The position numbers and the translations under genes are program-made. Below are positions 59,084-64,000 of a DNA stretch of 64,000 bases, piece by piece. Positions within the stretch are counted from its first letter, which is position 1, and each line of letters opens with the position of its first letter. The DNA lies in contig NZ_JACHEF010000003.1 in NCBI RefSeq assembly GCF_014207355.1, forward strand, positions 285,763-349,762, written 5' to 3'. The DNA is from Mesorhizobium sangaii (GTDB lineage: Bacteria; Pseudomonadota; Alphaproteobacteria; Rhizobiales; Rhizobiaceae). The notes under the pieces are model-generated. The model worked only from the letters and a program-made list of their open reading frames with translations. It had not been told where the DNA came from and made no database searches.

Positions 59084-59455
59084 TTACACCTCTTCGGGTG
59101 CGCAGCCGAATTTCAGCAGATTGCCGTGCGGGTCTCGGATATGGAATTCCTTCATGTTCCACGGCCGCACGGTGAACGGACTGAGTTGCCTCACCCGGCG
59201 CGCCGAAAATTCGGCATACAGTGCCGGCACCTCGCCGCCCCTGATATAGCAGGACGAGACTTCGGGAAGTTTGCGGTCGTCGCTCTTCCAGAAATGGATT
59301 TCGATGTCGCCCCGGCGCACGATCAGATAGTCGTCCATCTCCGGCTCGACGACACCGAAGCCGAGCTCGTCGCGATAGAAATCGCGCGTTGCCTCGACGT
59401 CAGGCGAGGGCAGGATCGGGATGCTGCGCGCAGGGTCTTCGGCAGGCGTTGCCAT
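59084..59455 (-). CDS. VOC-family (glyoxalase/bleomycin-resistance-like) protein
   Basis: A 123-residue VOC protein: SIPILPSPDVEATRDFYRDE, LGFGVVEPEMDDYLIVRRGD, IEIHFWKSDD and the C-terminal REFHIRDPHGN-type motif MKEFHIRDPHGNLLKFG. No specific activity can be assigned. ATG 59455 lies 1 base after the stop of the HmuQ-like gene, so it is last in the heme operon. Confidence 0.85.
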   Translation of the reverse strand: MATPAEDPARSIPILPSPDVEATRDFYRDELGFGVVEPEMDDYLIVRRGDIEIHFWKSDDRKLPEVSSCYIRGGEVPALYAEFSARRVRQLSPFTVRPWNMKEFHIRDPHGNLLKFGCAPEEV

Positions 59456-59456
59456 C

Positions 59457-59771
59457 TCAGGCACCCTCCACGACGGAAAAGCCCTCGAACTGCGGATGTC
59501 CGAGATAATGGACTTTCGTGGTGCCGACATTTCTGTGGGCAGCGCGAAAACTCTCCGACTTGGTCCAGGCGACGAAATCATCGTGGCTCGCCCACACCCT
59601 GTGCGAGGCAAACAGCGTGTAGCCTTCAGCCTCGTTGACCGGGCCACGCAGCAGATGGAACTCCCGGAAGCCTTTCATCTGCGCAAGGCTGGAATCGCGG
59701 TTCTTCCAGACGGCTTCGAAATCGGCTTCCGAGCCAGTCTGCACCTTGAAGCGGTTCATGGCGATGTACAT
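59457..59771 (-). CDS. Heme-degrading monooxygenase-like protein (IsdG/HmuQ type)
   Basis: A 104-residue dimeric alpha+beta-barrel protein: MYIAMNRFKVQTGSEADFEA, VWKNRDSSLAQMKGFREFHL, LRGPVNEAEGYTLFASHRVW and ASHDDFVAWTKSESFRAAHR. Asn, Trp and His positions fit the IsdG/HmuQ family, which opens heme to release iron in rhizobia. Its place downstream of tonB and a heme receptor supports that role. Alternatively a generic antibiotic-biosynthesis monooxygenase-fold protein. Confidence 0.8.
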   Translation of the reverse strand: MYIAMNRFKVQTGSEADFEAVWKNRDSSLAQMKGFREFHLLRGPVNEAEGYTLFASHRVWASHDDFVAWTKSESFRAAHRNVGTTKVHYLGHPQFEGFSVVEGA

Positions 59772-59837
59772 GGAGGTTCCTTTCAGCGGTCTTGAACATT
59801 GATGATTGATTGACGAGTTGGCTAGAGCGGCGCCAGC

Positions 59838-60815
59838 TCAGAACGGTCCGATTGGTGCCTTGAATCGCCAGCTTAGCAGGCCGGTTTCTGGGGGGATGGG
59901 AGGGAACGGCGCCTGTTTTCGCACAAGGTCCAGGGCGAATTGATCGAGCTCCTGAGAGCCAGAGCTTTTGGCAAGGTGCAGGTCGACGATGCTCCCGTCG
60001 GCCAGCACCTCAAATGCGACCAGAGCGTTGTTGCGGGCTGTCGTTTGCGCGGATTTCGATACACGGCGATTGGCGCGAGCCAACTTGCTGGCCACGGCGC
60101 CGCTATAGCGAGACGCCGCAGCATTGCCGGCATCGGTTTGTTTTCTGCCTTTGCTGGCAATCGCGGCCTTGATTTCCCGGCCATTCGCCGCGCCGCGCTT
60201 CTCATATGCTTGGCCTGCAGTTGCTGGCGCAACTGCCGGAGTTGGCCTGGCGCTGGGAACCGGTGGCTGCTGTGGAACAGCGGCGGGCGCCTCGAGACTT
60301 TCGGCTTGAACGGTCGGCTGTGCCGGTGTTTCAGTCTTTGGAGCCACACTCTGGTCATCGAGGCGGGGCGCGCCTGCCACCAGTATATCCGGCGCCGCCG
60401 CTGGCTGTTTGACCGCTTCCGGCAAAGGCTTGACTGGTGGCTTCGCCGTTTCCGGCTCGGAACGCTGCGTTGCTGGCGCCGGCTTGGCCGCCTTTTCCGG
60501 TTCTGGTTTGGCCGGCTGCGTATTCGGCACCAGCGTGACATTCACCGCCGTCGGATCCTGGTCCAGTGCGCTGCCGACCACCTTGTCCCCGGACTGATCG
60601 CTGCCTTCCGACTGCATGGCGTCCTGGGAATCGAATATCTCCGGGGGCGAAATCAGAAAACCCGCAGCCACCGCCGCATGGAGCAGGCAGGAGGCGGCGA
60701 TCGCGGCCGTCCATTTGCGGTTCCAGGCCGATGGCCGTAGCGGTGCAAGCGCCTCAGTTGGCGTGATAGCCAGCTCGGCAGCGCTGGCTTCGGAGAGGGG
60801 GTTGATATCCTGCAT
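59838..60815 (-). CDS. tonB: TonB-family energy transducer
   Basis: A 325-residue protein with one N-terminal helix (AAIAASCLLHAAVAAGFLIS), a Pro/Ala/Lys-rich spanning region (AKPEPEKAAKPAPATQRSEP and so on) and a C-terminal TonB domain (NALVAFEVLADGSIVDLHLA, LDQFALDLVRKQAPFPPIPP). It energises the heme receptor across the periplasm. ATG 60815 is chosen; the frame goes on to 60947 without need. Confidence 0.88.
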   Translation of the reverse strand: MQDINPLSEASAAELAITPTEALAPLRPSAWNRKWTAAIAASCLLHAAVAAGFLISPPEIFDSQDAMQSEGSDQSGDKVVGSALDQDPTAVNVTLVPNTQPAKPEPEKAAKPAPATQRSEPETAKPPVKPLPEAVKQPAAAPDILVAGAPRLDDQSVAPKTETPAQPTVQAESLEAPAAVPQQPPVPSARPTPAVAPATAGQAYEKRGAANGREIKAAIASKGRKQTDAGNAAASRYSGAVASKLARANRRVSKSAQTTARNNALVAFEVLADGSIVDLHLAKSSGSQELDQFALDLVRKQAPFPPIPPETGLLSWRFKAPIGPF

Positions 60816-60948
60816 GTCTCGCGGCGAGACCTGCTGCGACCCTAACAGAATTGTCAAATCAAGTTCGTTTGCTGTCAGCGGCAGTCGGCCGTGGCCGGCC
60901 AAAGGCCATGCCACTGCGCTTTGCAGGAATGCGGGATGCAGTCCCACC

Positions 60949-61392
60949 TCAGACGCCGAAAGCGATACCGGTCTTGGTGTCGGTCTTCAGGCTGCGCATG
61001 CAGGCGTTCGGTTCGACGCCTGTGCCGGCGCATTCTGTTGCGCTGTTGATCAGCACACGGCTGACCCAGGCGCAGTCGGTGCCGGCCAGATCGAAGCGTG
61101 TCACCTTGGTCTTGCCCGCCGGCAATTCCTTGAAGTCGAGCACGGTCAGCCGGTCGACGACGCCCATCTTGTTGAATAGGGCGATCTCGAACGCCGCCTT
61201 GGAGAGGTCGGCGCCGAGATTGTTGCTGACCACGAAGGTCAGACGGCAGCCCTTGTCGGAGGCTTGCGCGCCGTTGAGTTCGAGGGCCAGCGCGGGAACC
61301 GGCGCGGACTGCTCAGCCCACACCGGAACCATCGCAAGCGACATCGCCAACGTCGAGGTCAGCAGACGAAGCGATGTCCTCAAGCTCGTCAT
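60949..61392 (-). CDS. Small exported protein of the heme locus
   Basis: A 147-residue periplasmic protein: signal peptide (ending VPVWAE) and a beta-rich mature part with four Cys (DKGCRLTF, GTDCAWVS, ATECAGT, NACMRSL), likely two disulphides. It lies between the receptor and tonB genes, 5 bases after the receptor stop, so it is probably part of heme uptake. Its function is not assigned in anything I can recall precisely. Confidence 0.75.
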   Translation of the reverse strand: MTSLRTSLRLLTSTLAMSLAMVPVWAEQSAPVPALALELNGAQASDKGCRLTFVVSNNLGADLSKAAFEIALFNKMGVVDRLTVLDFKELPAGKTKVTRFDLAGTDCAWVSRVLINSATECAGTGVEPNACMRSLKTDTKTGIAFGV

Positions 61393-61397
61393 TGCCG

Positions 61398-63602
61398 TCA
61401 GCCTCCAAATCGCATCGTTGCCGCCAGCTTCAGCGTTATGCCCGGTTCATAGACCGCAACCGTCGTGCTGCCGTTCAACGGGTTGGCGTATTTGACATCG
61501 AACAGATTGTCGGCGCGGAAATCGACCTTCAGATTGTCGGTCGCCTGATAGCTGGCGAAGGCATTGACCAGCGTATAATTCTTGGCCACCGCATTGCCCT
61601 TTGGCTTGCCATTGTACTGCACTTCGCCACCGACGGTCAGCTTGTCCTCGAGGAAGCGCAGGCCGAGCTGGGCCGTGACCTGCGACGACGGAATGGTGGC
61701 AAGGTCTGCCTGGTCGCCTTCATAGGATATGGTGTGACCATTGATGATGGACGCGGAAAGTCCGGCATAACCCCATGAAGCATCGTAGACGCCCTCCATC
61801 TCGAAGCCGTTGATCTTGGCCTTGGCGAAATTCTGGTACTGGAAGCAGATCGGGATGCCTGGGCCGAACGGGCAGCCGCTGGTCGGGTCGAACGGCGAGA
61901 GTGTCACGCCGTCGATGTAATCATCGACATTGTTGTTGAAATAGGCCGCCTTGATGCGGACCGCGTCACCGGCCTCCAAGATGTCATTTTGCTTGTAGTT
62001 GACGCCAAATTCCGTCGTCTTGCCGGTTTCAGGACGCAAATTGGGATTGGGTAGGAACGGGAAGGAAACGCCGGCCGGATGGTTGCCGCTAATCAGCGTC
62101 TCCGTAAGCGAGGGCGAACGGTAGCCTTCCGCGTAGGTGCCATAGAACTGCACGCCGGCAAGGCCAGCGCTTTCGAAGGGCGAGACGCCGACGGTGACGC
62201 GCGGCGACACTCTATCGCCTGATGTCTGGTGGGTATCATCCTTGAGGCTGTAATTGTCGTAACGCAGCCCGGCGATGACTTCGAGCCAGTCCCAGGTGAG
62301 CTTGTCCTGGACATAGGCGCCGGAAACGTTGCGCTTGCCCGAAGGCGTGTAGAAACTGTCGCCGCCGGCCGTGCCGTCGGTCTTGACGTTGTCACCCGCC
62401 CAGTCACCGCCATAGGTGAGTTCGTGCGCGACGCCGGCAGTCTCGAACCTGGATGTGTTCCAAATGTCGATGCTGGTCGTGCCGACATCGAAGGTCGAGG
62501 TCGAACCTGTCGGCAACACCACGGACAGGCCGGTGACCGGATCGAAGCGTTTTAGGGGGACGAGGCTTGTCAGGTCGAGATTGGTCTTGTTGTAGGATGT
62601 GTTGATGTGAAGATCGAGCCAGCTCTTGTCTTCATCGGTGACGTTGTAGCGGGCCGTGAAGGTGTTCGACTTCAGGTCGACATCATTCACCGGTGCGCCG
62701 CCGCTGATCTCGTTCCAGCCATCGCTTGAGCCGACCCAGCCGAGCTTCAGCGCACTGTTGTCGGTCGGCCGGATGGTGGTCTTGAGCAGGCCGCTGAGCA
62801 CGTCGAAGCCAGTGCCCTTGACGGCGTCGCCATCGCCGTCCTTGTAGTCGTCATAGTTGCGATAGACGATGTTGCCGAGCGCGTCCCAGTTCTCGTTGAA
62901 GCGATAGGCACCGGATGCGCTGGTGGTCCAGCCCTTGCCGTTGCTCTCGTAGCGCCCGGTGACGGAACCAGCCCATGTCTCGTTCGGCTTGAGGAAATCC
63001 TCGGCATCCTTGGTGTCGAAGAAAACCACGCCGCCGATGGCGCCCGAGCCATAGGTGTTGGCGACAGGACCGCGGATCACATCGACGGATTTGACGAGCT
63101 CCGGATCGATGTAGACGGTCGACTGCGTGCCGTGGTCGGAACGCTGGAAATTCTGGCGGGCGCCGTCGACGATAACCGCGACGCGACCGAAATCCTGCAG
63201 GCCGCGGATGTTGATGCTGGTGCCGACGCGCCTGGCGTCGGCCTGTGCCGCGATACCGGGCACACCGAGCAGCATCTCGTTTGGCGTCGTCGCCATGCGG
63301 CGGTCGAGCTGTTCCTGGTCGATATGGCTCGCCGAAGCCAGCGATTCGATCGCCGTCTCGCCGGTACGGCTCAGCACCAGGATCTTGTCGAGAAGCGTTG
63401 CGCCCGGCGGGGCAGCCTTGGCCTCTTCGGCCTTCGGTGATTGCGCCGCTTGCTGGGCGCTGGCCGGTGGTGCCAGCAAGGCGACTGCAGCGACGCTTGC
63501 CAGCAAGGCCGCCATTCCGCGTGGCGTGGATCGCCCGCCAAGACCCTCATCAGACCGGCCGATGTCAAACCGGCCACGCCATTCCCAATTCATCAACCCC
63601 AT
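61398..63602 (-). CDS. hmuR: TonB-dependent heme/hemoglobin receptor
   Basis: A 734-residue outer-membrane receptor. Signal peptide (MAALLASVAAVALLAPPASA within the first 50 residues), plug domain (RRVGTSINIRGLQDFGRVAV, GPVANTYGSGAIGGVVFFDT) and a 22-strand barrel. The barrel carries the heme-receptor pair YAEGYRSPSLTETLISGNHP, FPFLPNPNLRPETGKTTEFG, as in the FRAP/NPNL motifs of heme receptors. It ends with aromatic-poor AATMRFGG. It imports heme with TonB energy. ATG 63602 may be too early; ATG 63515 gives a cleaner signal. First gene of the minus-strand operon. Confidence 0.92.
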   Translation of the reverse strand: MGLMNWEWRGRFDIGRSDEGLGGRSTPRGMAALLASVAAVALLAPPASAQQAAQSPKAEEAKAAPPGATLLDKILVLSRTGETAIESLASASHIDQEQLDRRMATTPNEMLLGVPGIAAQADARRVGTSINIRGLQDFGRVAVIVDGARQNFQRSDHGTQSTVYIDPELVKSVDVIRGPVANTYGSGAIGGVVFFDTKDAEDFLKPNETWAGSVTGRYESNGKGWTTSASGAYRFNENWDALGNIVYRNYDDYKDGDGDAVKGTGFDVLSGLLKTTIRPTDNSALKLGWVGSSDGWNEISGGAPVNDVDLKSNTFTARYNVTDEDKSWLDLHINTSYNKTNLDLTSLVPLKRFDPVTGLSVVLPTGSTSTFDVGTTSIDIWNTSRFETAGVAHELTYGGDWAGDNVKTDGTAGGDSFYTPSGKRNVSGAYVQDKLTWDWLEVIAGLRYDNYSLKDDTHQTSGDRVSPRVTVGVSPFESAGLAGVQFYGTYAEGYRSPSLTETLISGNHPAGVSFPFLPNPNLRPETGKTTEFGVNYKQNDILEAGDAVRIKAAYFNNNVDDYIDGVTLSPFDPTSGCPFGPGIPICFQYQNFAKAKINGFEMEGVYDASWGYAGLSASIINGHTISYEGDQADLATIPSSQVTAQLGLRFLEDKLTVGGEVQYNGKPKGNAVAKNYTLVNAFASYQATDNLKVDFRADNLFDVKYANPLNGSTTVAVYEPGITLKLAATMRFGG

Positions 63603-63802
63603 GCCCCAACTCCAAAGTCCAGGTTCGTTGCTGGCTGGCCTGGGGCTCGCTGGCGCTTTTGATCGTGTCCGGCGTCTTAAATGTTGACTCGTTTACTCCG
63701 GTATTGCACTGACTAGTAAACATGATTATTCAAGTCAAGAAATGAATCGGCATTTATGCAACGCCTAGCCAGACGCCCGGCACAGGAAAGGGATCGATCC
63801 AG
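63603..63802. promoter_or_regulatory. Divergent control region of hmuR and hmuP
   Basis: This 200-base gap separates the receptor operon from hmuP. It contains inverted arms TGACT (63710-63714) and AGTCA (63733-63737), with another TTGACT at 63684, and AT-rich DNA between them. Irr, RirA and HmuP control such loci in rhizobia, but I do not see a perfect ICE or IRO box. A candidate hmuP promoter is TTGCAC (63705) with TATTCA (63728), 17 bases apart. Confidence 0.45.
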
Positions 63803-64000
63803 ATGAACACACACAATCCCAATGACTTTCGCTATCGCGTGCGCCGTTCCGACGATCCCTCCACCCGTTTCGACCGGGTTCCGCTGGCGGTGCGAACGCT
63901 GTCCAGCAACACCCTGTTCCAGGGCGAGCACGAGATCGGCATCGAGCATCATGGCGCGCTCTACCGGCTGAAGATCACCCGCCAGGGCAAGCTCATTCTC
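63803..64000 (+). CDS. hmuP: Hemin uptake protein HmuP/HemP (partial)
   Basis: ATG 63803 to the right edge gives 66 residues, MNTHNPNDFRYRVRRSDDPS ... with the HemP signature TLFQGEHEIGIEHHGALYRL then KITRQGKLIL. The stop is just outside the window. HmuP is a small regulator needed for activation of hmuR in Bradyrhizobium and Sinorhizobium. It is divergent from the receptor gene, the usual arrangement. Confidence 0.9.
   Translation, partial: MNTHNPNDFRYRVRRSDDPSTRFDRVPLAVRTLSSNTLFQGEHEIGIEHHGALYRLKITRQGKLIL

Overview
The window reads as chromosomal or chromid DNA of a Mesorhizobium-like member of the Hyphomicrobiales (Rhizobiales). Pointers are two DUF768 proteins (a family seen mostly in Mesorhizobium), a MucR/Ros regulator that has lost zinc ligands, a host-attachment-type protein, several ATP-dependent ligases including LigD, HWE/HisKA_2-type signalling, a rhizobial heme-uptake locus with an HmuQ-like monooxygenase, and an Lrp-controlled PutA. 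This assignment rests on recognition of families, not on a search. No rRNA, tRNA or CRISPR array was seen.

Layout. 0-5 kb: an L,D-transpeptidase-like gene cut by the left edge, then ligD and a translationally coupled second ligase. 5-10 kb: decayed gene fragments, a histidine kinase/receiver pair, a host-attachment protein, a membrane protein and small ORFs. 10-13.5 kb: an SDR gene cut off by an IS3-family remnant, small hypothetical genes and a secreted hydrolase. 13.6-19.5 kb: a LacI-type regulator divergent from a polyamine-type ABC importer and a purine nucleoside phosphorylase-like enzyme, with two TAACGTTA operators between them. 19.8-21.4 kb: scar tissue with an IS3 remnant, a serine recombinase and a decayed PQQ glucose dehydrogenase. 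21.5-27.5 kb: cytochrome b561/PepSY pair, MAPEG protein, a metallophosphoesterase-lipid kinase-PAP2 operon, a second cytochrome b561. 28-34.5 kb: an operon encoding a kinase with seven tandem GAF domains, a receiver protein and a receiver-adenylate cyclase.

34.5-48 kb is a patchwork of small genes: DUF768 proteins, two cupredoxins, three small secreted peptides (one histidine-rich), a third stand-alone DNA ligase, a large membrane protein whose 3' end reads through other genes, an orphan Flp pilin, a Gly/Tyr/His-rich secreted protein, MucR and DUF2934. It holds IS5-family remnants, broken genes and strong orphan terminators. 48-64 kb is tidy core metabolism: an AEC permease, a GabD-type dehydrogenase, aldose epimerase, a KdgK-type sugar kinase, a FixH/YtkA-like protein with a diheme peroxidase, putR-putA, and the heme locus (receptor, periplasmic protein, TonB, HmuQ-like enzyme, VOC protein) divergent from hmuP at the right edge.

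The two halves differ in character. The left 48 kb are mosaic, with many pseudogenes and short genes; the right 16 kb have long, well packed GC-rich genes. The most interesting items are the seven-GAF signalling operon, the ABC importer/phosphorylase locus with its paired operators, the small-peptide/cupredoxin cluster, DUF768 coupled to a tiny membrane peptide, the hidden Flp pilin, and the zinc-ligand-poor MucR.
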